Shown in pieces: positions 32,886-42,460 of a stretch of DNA of 64,000 nucleotides. The translations under genes were made by a program, and so were the position numbers. The DNA lies in contig NZ_CH672427.1 in the NCBI RefSeq assembly GCF_000153205.1, positions 2,592,341 to 2,656,340 of the forward strand, in the 5' to 3' direction. Each line of letters begins with the position of its first letter. Position 1 is the stretch's first letter. The notes beneath the pieces were generated by a model that worked only from the letters and a program-made list of their open reading frames with translations, was not told the DNA's origin and ran no database searches. The stretch comes from Nitrococcus mobilis Nb-231. Its GTDB lineage: Bacteria > Pseudomonadota > Gammaproteobacteria > Nitrococcales > Nitrococcaceae.

Positions 32886-34214
32886 ATGTCGCGGAGTCCA
32901 ACCTCCCATCCGCGCGATGCCAGCGACGAGGCCCTTCGCACGTTTCTCGCTTCGGCGCATAGGGTCGATCTGGCATTATGGCTAAGCCAACTGCCTCGTG
33001 ACGAAGCGTGGCAGCACCTTTCCGGTCTAGAACTATCGCGGCAGGCAATGGTCTTCGAGAACCTGCCACTGGATGTCCAGGTCGCCATGGCACGAAAGGT
33101 GCCGCGACAGAGTCTGGCCCGGATCGTCCATGCCATGGATGCTGATGGTCGCGCGGACTTCTACAAACGGCTTTCGCCCGGCGAACAGGATCGGCTGGCC
33201 GGCGACCTGGAGCCGGAGGATCGCGACGATGTTCTGAGGCTCTCGACCTATGCCGAGGAGTGTGCGGGTGCGATCATGACATCCGATTACGCGACGCTCG
33301 ACGCCGATATGACCGCTGAGCGCGCGCTTGCGGAGTTGCGCCGGCAGGCTCCGGGCACCGAAACGATCTATCGCTCCTACGTCGTGGATCGCGACCATCG
33401 CTTGATGGGATCGGTTCGACTGCACGCGTTGATCCTGTCCGCCGACGATACGCCAATCACGGATCTGATGGAGTCGGCGCCGGTTTCGGTCGCGCTCGAC
33501 ACTGATCAGGAAGACGTCGGGAAACTCATCGCGCATTACGATTTGCTCGCCATTCCCGTAGTGGATTCTGACGGGCGATTGATGGGCATCGTTACCCATG
33601 ACGATGCGGCCGATGTAATGCAGGCCGAAGCTACCGAGGATTTTCAGAAGATCTCCATCGTGCTGCCCTTCACGCAGAACCTGCTCCAGGCGGGGATCGG
33701 CATGCTCTATTCGAGGCGCATCGTTTGGCTGACGCTACTGGTGTTCGGAAACCTCTTTTCGGGCGCCGGCATCGCCTATTTCGAGGATATGATCCTGGCC
33801 TATGTCTCGCTTGTCTTCTTCCTGCCGCTTCTGATCGACAGCAGCGGCAATGCGGGGTCGCAATCGGCGACGTTGATGGTGCGAGCACTGGCCACGGGGG
33901 ACGTGGCTCTGAAGGACTGGCGCGATCTGATCCTGCGCGAACTGGCTGTCGCAGCAGCGCTTGGGGGGACGATGGCGGCGGTGGTGTTTCCTGTTGGCGC
34001 GTGGCGCGGCGGCGTGGATATCGCTCTGACCGTCGGCCTGACGATGTTTGCCGTAGTGATGATCGGCAGCCTCGTCGGGATGTCGCTGCCTTTTCTCCTC
34101 AGTCGCTTGCGGCTTGACCCGGCGACGGCGAGCGGGCCGCTGGTCACGACGATTTCGGACGCAACCGGCGTTCTAGTCTACTTTTCGATCGCAACGCTAA
34201 TTCTCAGTCTCTGA
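32886..34214 (+). CDS. mgtE: magnesium transporter MgtE
   Basis: MgtE is a Mg2+-selective channel gated by intracellular Mg2+. The 442 residues show the N domain (about 20-130), a CBS pair (about 135-255; YVVDRDHRLMGSVRLHALIL and PVVDSDGRLMGIVTHDDAAD) and a connecting helix. Five membrane segments (about 280-442) follow, with the conserved PLLIDSSGNAGSQSATLMVR pore block. Start ATG is preceded by CAGGAGAG. I looked for an M-box riboswitch in the leader and did not see one. It stands alone among IS relics. Confidence 0.94.
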   Translation: MSRSPTSHPRDASDEALRTFLASAHRVDLALWLSQLPRDEAWQHLSGLELSRQAMVFENLPLDVQVAMARKVPRQSLARIVHAMDADGRADFYKRLSPGEQDRLAGDLEPEDRDDVLRLSTYAEECAGAIMTSDYATLDADMTAERALAELRRQAPGTETIYRSYVVDRDHRLMGSVRLHALILSADDTPITDLMESAPVSVALDTDQEDVGKLIAHYDLLAIPVVDSDGRLMGIVTHDDAADVMQAEATEDFQKISIVLPFTQNLLQAGIGMLYSRRIVWLTLLVFGNLFSGAGIAYFEDMILAYVSLVFFLPLLIDSSGNAGSQSATLMVRALATGDVALKDWRDLILRELAVAAALGGTMAAVVFPVGAWRGGVDIALTVGLTMFAVVMIGSLVGMSLPFLLSRLRLDPATASGPLVTTISDATGVLVYFSIATLILSL

Positions 34215-34230
34215 TCATTAAAGCCTGTCC

Positions 34231-35062
34231 ATGATTTTTGATATACGCGAGAGTGGAGAGGTGAGGAAGAAAGCCTATCCCAGTGACATTACTCGCGAGC
34301 AGTTTGAACAGATCAGGCCATTACTGGAGAGTGCGCGCAAGCGCACCAAACCGAGGACGGTGGATCTCTATGAGGTGTTCTGCGCGATCCTGTATCTACT
34401 CAAAAGCGGTTGTCAGTGGCGAATGTTGCCAGGCGAGTTTCCGAAGTGGCGCACGGTTCATTCCTACTTTGCCAAGTGGAGCGAACCGTGAGGAGAGGGT
34501 GGCAGCCTGCTGGAGCAGGCGTTAAAACAATCAGGTTGGCGCGGCCCGTACCAAACAGGGGCGCAGCGCCACAACGAGCTTTTTGATCGTTAATGCATAG
34601 AGTGTGAAGAACACGGACAGTGCTGAACACAAGGGATATGACGCGGGCAAGAAGGTCTCGAGAATCAAGCGCCCTATTGCGGTGGATACCCAAGGGTTGC
34701 CGCATGCCATTGCGATCACCACGGCCGATGTGACCGACCGCAAAGGGGCCTTGGCGGCCATGGATCGCTGCGCATCGAATCTACAGCCGGTTCAGAGCGT
34801 ATTGGTGGATGGGGGCTACACGGGGCGCCCTTTTGCGCAAGCCGTACAGAAGAAGCTCCAGGCGACGGTACAGGTGGTCAAACGCACGAAGCGCACACCT
34901 TTGCCGTGCTGCCCCAGCGTTGGGTTGTGGAACGCTCCTTCGGCTGGCTGGAAAAATGCCGCCGCTTATGGAAGAACTGCGAGCGTACGCTCAATACCAG
35001 TCTGCAGTTCGTCCATCTGGCGTTTTTGGCACTGTTGCTTCGGAGATTGTGGGCAGGCTCTT
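34231..35062 (+). pseudogene. IS5-family transposase, broken
   Basis: A nearly complete IS5-type transposase read in pieces. The start gives YPSDITREQFEQIRPLLESA and LYLLKSGCQWRMLPGEFPKW. A later frame reads SVKNTDSAEHKGYDAGKKVS and AVDTQGLPHAIAITTADVTD with DRKGAL. After a frameshift near 34893 comes HTFAVLPQRWVVERSFGWLE and LRRL. Defects: a frame change after KWSEP, a CAG-to-TAG stop before SVKNTD, and the late frameshift. It is therefore inactive in cis. Confidence 0.85.
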
Positions 35063-35082
35063 AGAAGCTGTCTGGGCAAATG

Positions 35083-35376
35083 TTATACGCATTTTGCGAG
35101 CATGAGGCGCAGCATAGCGATTCGCACCCTATTCTCGGCCGAGAGCGGCAGGATTTCGTAGTCCTTGGACAGGCGGCGGTAATTGCCGAGCCAAGCAAAC
35201 GTTCGCTCGCCGATCCAGCGCATTGGCAAAACGGCAAAGGTATCTTTGATCTTTTGGGCGATGTGCCGCTTCAATCCCAACGTGTTCTCGACAAAGCCAA
35301 CGGCTGTGCCACGATAGCCCGCATCGTCGGAGAAGCCCTTCACCGCGCTCAGGCCGGGTTTAATGAGGTGTCACAA
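35083..35376 (-). pseudogene. second IS5-type transposase, C-terminal fragment
   Basis: The leftward frame holds only the end of a different IS5/IS4-like transposase: VKGFSDDAGYRGTAVGFVEN, then LPMRWIGERTFAWLGNYRRL with the catalytic Glu, and ending IAMLRLMLAKCV. The N-terminal and central parts are absent. It abuts the end of the GDT1-like gene on one side and the other IS5 relic, in opposite orientation, on the other. Confidence 0.75.
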
Positions 35377-35739
35377 GATGGGCCGGGAATCGCTGGCGAG
35401 ACGGAAACCTTCGGCACCGGCTAGCCCAGCAATGACTTTGCCGAGCGCCAGCACGCCGAAGATGAGGAACAGCACGGCTGCCGACCGATGCACCCAGCGT
35501 GGCGAGACCCTGCGGAGCAACGTTCGGCCAACGAGAATTCCCAACAGCGAGACGGCCCATAAAGCAAGGGTCCCGCCGACGAACACGGACCAGAGTGCCC
35601 CCGATTGCGCTGCGAGCGCGACCATTGCCAGCTGAGTTTTGTCGCCCACCGCTGCGAGAAAGAGCAACGCGAATGCCGAGGCCAGTGCGCTGTAGTCCAC
35701 GGGATGCCTATGTCGGTCTCTTTTTGGAACAGTGAACAC
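35371..35739 (-). CDS. half-size GDT1/UPF0016-like transporter
   Basis: GDT1/TMEM165 proteins move Mn2+ or Ca2+ across membranes. This gene encodes one half-domain (122 residues from a GTG at 35739; a second GTG gives VDYSALASAFALLF). About three hydrophobic helices are seen. The signature is FLAAVGDKTQLAMVALAA; the usual E-x-G-D-K-T is A-V-G-D-K-T here, so the metal-coordinating Glu is replaced by Ala. Half-size members normally act as pairs, but no partner gene lies nearby. Either transport is impaired or the gene is decaying; the end abuts an IS relic. Confidence 0.65.
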   Translation of the reverse strand: MFTVPKRDRHRHPVDYSALASAFALLFLAAVGDKTQLAMVALAAQSGALWSVFVGGTLALWAVSLLGILVGRTLLRRVSPRWVHRSAAVLFLIFGVLALGKVIAGLAGAEGFRLASDSRPIL

Positions 35740-35991
35740 GCTGGCGTCACGGTATCAAATAACCGGCCCACCAAGCCTAATTTGTCTCTGGACAAACAAG
35801 TCGAGTGCCTGAATCGCTCAACCAAGACAGCTACCATCAAGGTACCATTATGACGAGTTACAAGAGCAACGATTCAGCGGCTGACCTCGCGCCATCCGCA
35901 ACCCATCCTGGCAGCGTAACCGGTCCGTGTCCTGCAGACTGTGCCGGGACTCTATAATCAGATCAGTTGATCACGCTTGCCGAAGCCAACT

Positions 35992-36861
35992 ATGCGAAGC
36001 GTTCACGCCAAGCGAATCTCTATGCTGGATCCGGTCCGCGACTGCCGCGAGATCGTCTACCTGCTGACCTGCTACGAGTTTCCCTGGGACATTGAGCGCG
36101 CCCTGGAGTTCGCCCTGTTTCGCACCTACGCCGTACCCTCCATCTCGGGCCTGCTCGACCGAACAGGAGAGTTCACTCGGCGGCCGCGCAAGCGTTACGA
36201 CGACACCGAGTTGATCTTGGCGGAGATCCTGGAAAACGGGTTCGACACCCCACGCGGGCAAGCCGCGCTCAAACGCCTGAACGGGATGCACGGCCGCTTT
36301 CGCATCGCCAACGGCGATTTTCTCTACGTCCTCAGCACCTTCGTGTTCGAGCCCCCGCGTTGGATCGATCGCTTCGGCTGGCGGCCCCTCACGGCTACGG
36401 AACGGCTCGGTTTCTTCCACTACTATCGGGAACTCGGCCAACGGATGCAGATCCGCGACATTCCCGCTACCCTCGAAGCGTTCGAGCGATACAATCAGGA
36501 CTACGAGGCACGGCGCTTTCGATACCGGGACACCAACCAGCGTATCGGCACCATCACCCGCGACCTGCTGCTCGGCTTCTATCTACCGCGGTTCCTGCTG
36601 CCCCTGGGCCGACCGTTCGCTCATGCAGTGATGGACGAACCCCTGTTACAGGCGATGGGGTTCAAGCGGCCCTCCAATCTCCTGCGCCGCCTGGTCACGG
36701 GGAGCCTGAAGCTGCGGGCGCGGGTCCAGCGATGGATGCCGCCGCGGCAACGTCCCCATTTGCTGACGCGTGTCAAACGACCCACCTATCCAGAGGGATA
36801 TGAGATCGCTGAACTCGGCACGTTCGACGAGAAACCGAGCAGTAGCGGAGCCCCGGTATGA
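35992..36861 (+). CDS. oxygenase MpaB family (DUF2236) protein
   Basis: The 289-residue protein resembles the MpaB/Lcp-type oxygenases, heme proteins that include rubber oxygenase and mycophenolic acid-pathway enzymes. Supporting blocks are FRTYAVPSISGLLDRTGEFT, GRFRIANGDFLYVLSTFVFE and FFHYYRELGQRM. Start choice is uncertain: TTG 35977, ATG 35992 or ATG 36022 (MLDPVRDCREIVYLL) all fit. The gene overlaps the next by ATGA. Substrate unknown; pairing with an SRPBCC protein suggests the two act together on a hydrophobic compound, which is inference. Confidence 0.8.
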   Translation: MRSVHAKRISMLDPVRDCREIVYLLTCYEFPWDIERALEFALFRTYAVPSISGLLDRTGEFTRRPRKRYDDTELILAEILENGFDTPRGQAALKRLNGMHGRFRIANGDFLYVLSTFVFEPPRWIDRFGWRPLTATERLGFFHYYRELGQRMQIRDIPATLEAFERYNQDYEARRFRYRDTNQRIGTITRDLLLGFYLPRFLLPLGRPFAHAVMDEPLLQAMGFKRPSNLLRRLVTGSLKLRARVQRWMPPRQRPHLLTRVKRPTYPEGYEIAELGTFDEKPSSSGAPV

Positions 36862-37346
36862 GGCCGGTCGAATTTCACCTGCACTCGCACTGGCGCGTCC
36901 AGGCGGGCATCGACGAGGTCTTCGAAGTGATCAGCGAGCCCCTGCATTTCGTCCGCTGGTGGCCGGCCGTCTATCTGGAGGTGGAGGAGATCGAACCGGG
37001 TGACGGCGACGGTGTCGGCAGGACGCTGAATCTCCACACCCGGGGCCTGTTGCCCTACACCTTGCATTGGCGGGCTACGGCGACGGAGGTGAACAAGCCC
37101 ATGCGGCTGGTCGTCGAGGCGCGGGGAGACCTCGAGGGCACGGGGGAATGGAACCTGCACCAGGATGGCGAATGGACCGAAGTCGACTACGACTGGAAGG
37201 TGTTCGCCAATAAACCCTGGATGCGGTACCTGGCCCCGCTCCTGCGGCCGGTGTTCGCGGCCAACCACCACTGGGCGATGAACAAGGGCCGCCAGGGACT
37301 CGCGCAGGAACTGCGTCGGGTGCGGGACGGCCAGTCAGCTACGTAA
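36858..37346 (+). CDS. SRPBCC-family (START-like) protein
   Basis: A 162-residue START/polyketide-cyclase-like fold, which binds small hydrophobic ligands in a deep pocket. The pattern is clear: HSHWRVQAGIDEVFEVISEP at the start (first strand and helix), WWPAVYLEVEEIEPGDG, and TEVDYDWKVFANKPWMRYLA toward the end with the long C-terminal helix. Translationally coupled to the MpaB-like gene by a 4-base overlap, so it is probably its functional partner. Confidence 0.85.
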   Translation: MRPVEFHLHSHWRVQAGIDEVFEVISEPLHFVRWWPAVYLEVEEIEPGDGDGVGRTLNLHTRGLLPYTLHWRATATEVNKPMRLVVEARGDLEGTGEWNLHQDGEWTEVDYDWKVFANKPWMRYLAPLLRPVFAANHHWAMNKGRQGLAQELRRVRDGQSAT

Positions 37347-37362
37347 TTCCGGGGCCTCACAA

Positions 37363-38415
37363 TCACGAAACGGCAAGCCGATGGACTGTGCCTATGGCGA
37401 ATAGGCCGATCGCGACCAGCCATGCGATACCGGGGACGGGTACCGCATTCGCCGCCAATTGTCCTAACACTCTGTGGGTAACCGCTGTCGGATGGATCTT
37501 GTCGAAAAAAACGAACTCCCGAGGCTGGCTGCACAGTGTACCCGGAACGCCGATGAAACCTTCGAAACAGGGTTGCGTCGTGTTCACCCCAGCCGGCAGT
37601 CCGAAGCCTGTCGGGTCGTCGATGAAATCGCGCAGGAACGTGAATACATCCAGGCGTGTAACCTCGGCACTGATGGAGTCGAGGCCGGCATCAACGAGGT
37701 CGTTGAAATTCTGCGACAGCGTAGTGGCCAATAATTCGATCCCCGGTACGCTGGGCGCGAGTGCCATCATCTCTGGTATCAGGCCGAGATCAGGGACCGA
37801 GGGGATGAGCAGGTCACGCGCACCCGCCATGACCAGGTCGTTGATGGCCACAAGCAAATCGGCTGCGCTTTGTGCAATGAGCTGATCGGCGAACTCCGGC
37901 GATCCGCCGTTTGCGACCGAAAGGATGGCATCACGCACGTCGTTCGATCCAATCCAGACCGTGTATAGACTGGCCGAATCCAGGTGGTCGCCATTGTTGA
38001 ACAAAAGGAGATCCCGCTGGCCGAACAACGTCAGCTGGAGCGCTGTCGTGGCGTCAGTGAGGGGGTTGAAAGCTGGGTTGGCTAGATCGGAGGCGTGATA
38101 TCTAGTACGTGCGCCACCGACCGCATAGTTGGTACCGCCGGCGAATGACGGATTGATGTCACCCGGAAGCCCGAGTCTGCGCCACAGCGTTTCGGTGTAA
38201 TTCGGCCCGTCGGAAAACCGCCCTTGAAAATAGGGCGGGTCTTGCGGCAGCGGCCCACCAGGCGAGCCCTGCGTGGCCAGGCGTAGATTACCCACATCCG
38301 ACAGACTGTCACCCAGCACCACGAGATCGGCATAGGCATGAGACAAAGCGGGGAGCAGGCACGACAACAAGGTTAGCACCGCAAGCGAACGACGGATTGT
38401 AATTGGCATAGCCAT
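37363..38415 (-). CDS. GDSL-type esterase/lipase, exported, with sorting-like tail
   Basis: The protein is a 350-residue SGNH hydrolase. A signal peptide (SLAVLTLLSCLLPALSHAYA) precedes VVLGDSLSDVGNL, where S37 is the nucleophile; GGTNYAVGGART and IGSNDVRDAI give the oxyanion Gly and Asn, and DKIHPT the catalytic Asp-His. The last 25 residues, VPVPGIAWLVAIGLFAIGTV followed by an Arg, match the VPxPx variant of PEP-CTERM tails, suggesting surface sorting. Start at 38415 has GAGGA upstream; the frame before it is accidental. Neighbours are the SRPBCC gene and an IS1380 relic. Confidence 0.9.
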   Translation of the reverse strand: MAMPITIRRSLAVLTLLSCLLPALSHAYADLVVLGDSLSDVGNLRLATQGSPGGPLPQDPPYFQGRFSDGPNYTETLWRRLGLPGDINPSFAGGTNYAVGGARTRYHASDLANPAFNPLTDATTALQLTLFGQRDLLLFNNGDHLDSASLYTVWIGSNDVRDAILSVANGGSPEFADQLIAQSAADLLVAINDLVMAGARDLLIPSVPDLGLIPEMMALAPSVPGIELLATTLSQNFNDLVDAGLDSISAEVTRLDVFTFLRDFIDDPTGFGLPAGVNTTQPCFEGFIGVPGTLCSQPREFVFFDKIHPTAVTHRVLGQLAANAVPVPGIAWLVAIGLFAIGTVHRLAVS

Positions 38416-38566
38416 GGCGGATGTCCTCGACGATAAAGCGATAAAGGGGCCAGACTCAATGGCGCTTAGCTCGGAAAATTCACAAAAAAGGCGATCCTCG
38501 TTTAACCCACTGATATAATGGGTGTTCCGCCAAAAACGCTTCGGAAGAAGCCAAACGAGGTCGCCC

Positions 38567-38790
38567 GTGTCGAATTCTACCCCGGAGCAACTGCGTTTTC
38601 CTGCCATCGATGGACTCGCCGTACGCGGCGCCTTCGACGGCGGGGCGCTGTCCTCGGATTTCGACGCGCTTCTGCTGCGCGGCGTCGACCGCCAGCTCGG
38701 ACTCACCGCGCGCCTCGCGGCGGCTATGTCGATCACCCGCTGGCGGCACTGTTCGCCGATCCGCGAGATTGCCGCGGCTGTCGAATGCGC
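38567..38790 (+). pseudogene. IS1380-family transposase, N-terminal fragment
   Basis: Starting with a GTG, the frame reads STPEQLRFPAIDGLAVRGAF, then DGGALSSDFDALLLRGVDRQ and LGLTARLAAA, the N-terminal signature of IS1380 transposases. In a neighbouring frame it continues YVDHPLAALFADPRD, so a frameshift is present, and homology ends before the SWIM gene. The catalytic region is missing. The complementary C-terminal half of the same family is at 0.9-1.7 kb. Confidence 0.75.
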
Positions 38791-38816
38791 AGAGCGTGGT
38801 GCGCGGGAGGACACAC

Positions 38817-40765
38817 ATGAACGTGCCGAATAGCACCATCAGCACCATCCTGCGGAAACTCGACTTCGATGATCTCCACGACTGGGCCGGTGCGAAGATC
38901 GTCAATCGGGGCAAGAATTATGTGAAGCACGTCGATCAGCTTTCCCACACTGAGGACAATACCCTTGTCGCATGGGTCACCGGCAACGATCGATACGCAA
39001 CGTCCGTCCGGATCGGCGCTGATGGTGATTTCGACGAGTTCTGCACCTGCCCCTATTCGTGGGGACCGTGCAAGCACGCAGTAGCCGTAATCCTGGCCGC
39101 GGCAGAACATTTGAAGGTCAAACGGATGATCCCGTCACTGGATGAAGGCAGCGATCTCGGCCAGACATTGCGTGGCGATATCGAGGAAAACGAATGGCTC
39201 AACGGCGAGCGGGAGGAGAACAATGAGTCTGGGCGCACCCCAAGTCGCACAGAGGCTCAGACCAAGCTTGAAGAAACGCTCGAAAGTAAAAGCTACGATG
39301 AACTGCTCCACCTGCTCATTGAGCTGAGCACCCGGTTCCCAAAGGTCAAGCAGTACATCGTCGAATCCGAACAGCTTGCTAGTGGCCATGTGGACAAGCT
39401 CGTGCGTGCATTGCGATCGGAGATCCGGGATCGCACCGCCGAGGCAGCCTGGTACAACCACTGGCGAGGCGAAGGCAGCCTGCCCGATTACTCACACGTC
39501 GAGGATAGATTGCGCGCATTGGCCGAGCAAGGCTATGTCAATGCGGTGCTCCAGCTTGGCGAGGAGCTCTGGATCAAGGGAAACCAGCAAATTGAGCAGT
39601 CCGATGACGAGGGCGAGACCGCCATGGCGATCTCCGGGTGCTTGGAAACGGTGATTGCCGCGCTGCCGGGATCATCTCTGTCGCCATCTGAGCAGCTACT
39701 CTGGTAATCGACCGGATGCTGGAGGATGACTATTCTCTGCTGGATTGCGCTAACGAGTTCCTTAAACGGCCTGCCTACGCGCGCGTCCATTGGCAGGAAG
39801 TCGCGGGTACACTCGAGACACGATTGCAGACCCTACCCAAATCGCTTAGCGCCGATTTTTTCGACCGGTATCGGCGCGAACGACTGATGAACACACTGCT
39901 TGAAGCGTACGCCCGTGCCGGATGGAAAGACAAGATCATCCCCCGGCTCGAAGACGACGCGGACGCCAGTCACTGCTACCCACAGCTAGCCGATGAGTTA
40001 CTGGCGGCTGACGAGCGTGATCGGGCCCGCCGATGGTGCATTCAAGGCTACACACGTACCGTGGACAATGCCCCCGGCATTGCTTCCGCTTTGCAAGAGC
40101 GGCTACGCACGATCGCGCAGCAGGAGCGGCGATACGACTTGGTCGCGGCCTATCGGGCACAGGACTTCTTCCACCGGCCCTCGAGCAGAGATTACCAAGA
40201 ACTACGCAAAGCAGCCGAAAAGGCGGAATACTGGCCCGCCGTGCGGAATGCGGTCCTTCATTATCTCGAGACCGGGCAAAATCCAGCATTCGGTCACCTA
40301 GAGGGTAAGAAAAGCGGCTGGCCGCTGTCTTCGCCAGAGGTCGAACCGCCAACCACCCGCAGTCGAAAAGCCTATCAGCGGTTTCCAGATATTGAGACGC
40401 TCATCGACATCGCTATCTTAGAAAAGCGTCTCGATGACGTCGTCAACCTTTACCAACGTCTGCGCAAAGCAAAACGGTGGGGCCGGGAGATAGACAAGAC
40501 CGTGGCGAAAGCCGTGGCCGATACACACCCGGACCTTGCTCCCACGATCTGGACAGAGATCGTCAACAGTCTAATCGATCAGGTCAAACCGAAAGCTTAT
40601 GAGGAAGCAGCCGTTTACCTGCGTTTAATGAAGAAAATCTACGCGCGGAATCACCGCTTGGAAGATTGGCAGAAGTTGTTGGAAGGATTGCGAAGAGGAC
40701 ACAAAGCCAAGCGGCGGCTCATCGCGATCCTCGATACCCTGTCGAACAACAAGCTCGTGGACTGA
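38817..40765 (+). pseudogene. SWIM zinc-finger protein gene with one frameshift
   Basis: The first frame (38817-39707) encodes 296 residues with a SWIM zinc finger, EFCTCPYSWGPCKHAVAVIL (C-x-C...C-x-H), ending SPSEQLLW then a stop. The continuing protein is in another frame from about 39701 (VIDRMLEDDYSLLDCANEFL) to 40765, with TPR-like helical repeats. Loss of one base near 39704 explains the break; restoring it gives about 648 residues, normal for this family. The second part also has an ATG at 39716, so two polypeptides could still be made. Function of the family is unknown. Confidence 0.75.
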
Positions 40766-40917
40766 CTGGCAGCACCGGGCAGTGAATTTCGTTCGCTCGC
40801 TCAATGGCTCAGGCCGGATTCGCGTCGCCCCGTTTGCAGAAAACGTGCGCGCAACGCCAACACAGGATGTAATGCGTCTTCTGGCTGCGTGCCGGCTGGA
40901 AATCTTCGTTTGCCTGC

Positions 40918-41530
40918 CCCGACTTTGACACTCCCACGTACAGAACCACATCGCTGCTCTTCGAGATCGGCGAAGAGGACACCGGCGCCGGCGAGGCGGG
41001 CACGGTGCGCGGCAGCGTGGCGCCCGAGGCAAAGCCGCCGAGCGTCTCGATGGCAAGTTCGTCGTCCACAGTAATGATGATACTTTGTCCGCCGAGGACA
41101 TGGCCCTGGGCTACAAGCAGCTCCAATGCGTCGAGGAGGCTTGGCGGAGACTCAAGAGCGGCCTGCGCATGCGCCCGGTCTACCACTGGGCGGTCCACCG
41201 CATTCACGCTCAGGTGGCGCTGACAGTGCTGGCGTTGCGGCTCGAGCGAGCCGCGGAGCTGGCCTGCGCGGATACCTGGCGCAATATCCGCGATGATCTC
41301 AAGCAGATAAAACTCGCGCAATTGTCGAGCCCCAACGGCACCGTCTGGCAGGTCACCGAACCTGCCCAAGCCGCCGCTAAGAGACTGAAAGCACTAAAGA
41401 TCAAAGCCCCGGCACCGCTGCTCGACCTCGCCTGACGACCTGCGTACATGGGTGTTTTTAGCAGCGCCCACAAGCTATTGTTGTACCTATAAAATATGGA
41501 ATCATGTGCGTAGGCATTGTCAAAGTCGGG
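40918..41530 (+). mobile_element. internally deleted IS1634-type element, both ends kept
   Basis: The left end CCCGACTTTGACA (40918-40930) is the exact complement of the right end TGTCAAAGTCGGG (41518-41530), so 13-bp terminal inverted repeats are intact. Between them, about 108 bp of left-end sequence joins directly to the C-terminal part of the transposase gene. The right-hand 500 bp match the relic at 2083-2586 with few differences. At 613 bp it cannot move by itself but could be mobilised by an intact IS1634 relative. No clear target duplication was seen. Confidence 0.7.
41026..41435 (+). pseudogene. IS1634-family transposase, C-terminal fragment (second copy)
   Basis: This encodes the last roughly 135 residues of the transposase: AAERLDGKFVVHS, DMALGYKQLQCVEEAWRRLK, RPVYHW and the same tail as the copy ending at 2492, with only a few substitutions (R to C, A to R, H to Q). 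The first two thirds are deleted and the frame upstream is lost. Confidence 0.8.
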
Positions 41531-41599
41531 CGCGAGCGTATCGCCTAGAAGGGTCTGTCGGTATATGGACGTCGATCGTCGATCAGGCACCAGGTTCCC

Positions 41600-42460
41600 T
41601 TAAGGGAGCGGGTTGCCGAACAGCATGCCGTAGACTTCGATGGATTGCGCATCCGCATCGACGGCGAGTTCTTCGGCCAGTGACGCGGTGAGTGCAATTC
41701 GCGGTCGGGCGTTCGGCTCGAAAGACGGGGGTGCTGTGTGGTCCCGGGTAATTTTGTGGCCGGGTTCGATCTTGGCACTCAAAGCGTCTGCGGCATGCAC
41801 CACCCAGGATTCGTCCCGATAATGCCGGCTCCGATTAGGATGATGGTGATAGGCGGTTACCTCACAGAACACCGCCGGTAGGCCCCAACGGTGCAATAAA
41901 GCTTTTCCAACCGCAGCATGGGTAAACCCGAGCACCTTCTGTTCCACACGATAGAGCGGATCGTTCGAATCGGCGAACCGGGACAAAACCTGCTCCGAGT
42001 GCTCTGGGAGCTGCTGATAGATCGCCAACTTGCCGATGTCGTGGAGCAGCCCGGCGACGAAGATTTGCTCGCTCTCGGCGATCCGTAGCCGCTTGGACAA
42101 TAAGCGCGCCATAATGCCGCAGTAAACGCTGTGGTGCCAAAAATCGGCGACATCAACCAGCTGCGTGTCAATGCGGGCAAACGCGCTGGCTACGCTAGTG
42201 GCGAGCACGAGCTCGTGCAGCGCTCGGATCCCGAGCACCGAGATCGCGAGGGGTACGCTGTCGATCCGGGTCGCTAGGCCGAAATAAGCACTGTTGACCA
42301 AGCGCAGCAAGCGTGCTGTGAGAGCCGGTTCGTGGCGGATCACCTTGCCTATATCCGCCACACTGTAGCGGGTGTCGGCCAGCATCTCGTTGATGCGGTG
42401 ATAGGCTCGTGGCAGGGAGGCGAGGTTCGCGGTATGGGCGGCAATTTCATCGGCTGTCAT
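41600..42460 (-). CDS. HDOD domain protein
   Basis: HDOD proteins are signalling relatives of HD phosphohydrolases. The 286 residues begin MTADEIAAHTANLASLPRAY and show the HDOD core: LRLVNSAYFGLATRIDSVPL, GIRALHELVLATSV, and FVAGLLHDIGKLAIYQQLP, which keeps the HD pair. The ATG at 42460 is chosen because upstream residues in the frame are not conserved. A regulatory role in motility or second-messenger response is typical but unproven here. It stands next to the yyaL gene on the same strand. Confidence 0.88.
   Translation of the reverse strand: MTADEIAAHTANLASLPRAYHRINEMLADTRYSVADIGKVIRHEPALTARLLRLVNSAYFGLATRIDSVPLAISVLGIRALHELVLATSVASAFARIDTQLVDVADFWHHSVYCGIMARLLSKRLRIAESEQIFVAGLLHDIGKLAIYQQLPEHSEQVLSRFADSNDPLYRVEQKVLGFTHAAVGKALLHRWGLPAVFCEVTAYHHHPNRSRHYRDESWVVHAADALSAKIEPGHKITRDHTAPPSFEPNARPRIALTASLAEELAVDADAQSIEVYGMLFGNPLP

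Noticed and set aside
35740-35860. Possible yybP-ykoY manganese riboswitch before the GDT1-like gene
   Set aside because: The expected conserved loops are not visible in this leader.
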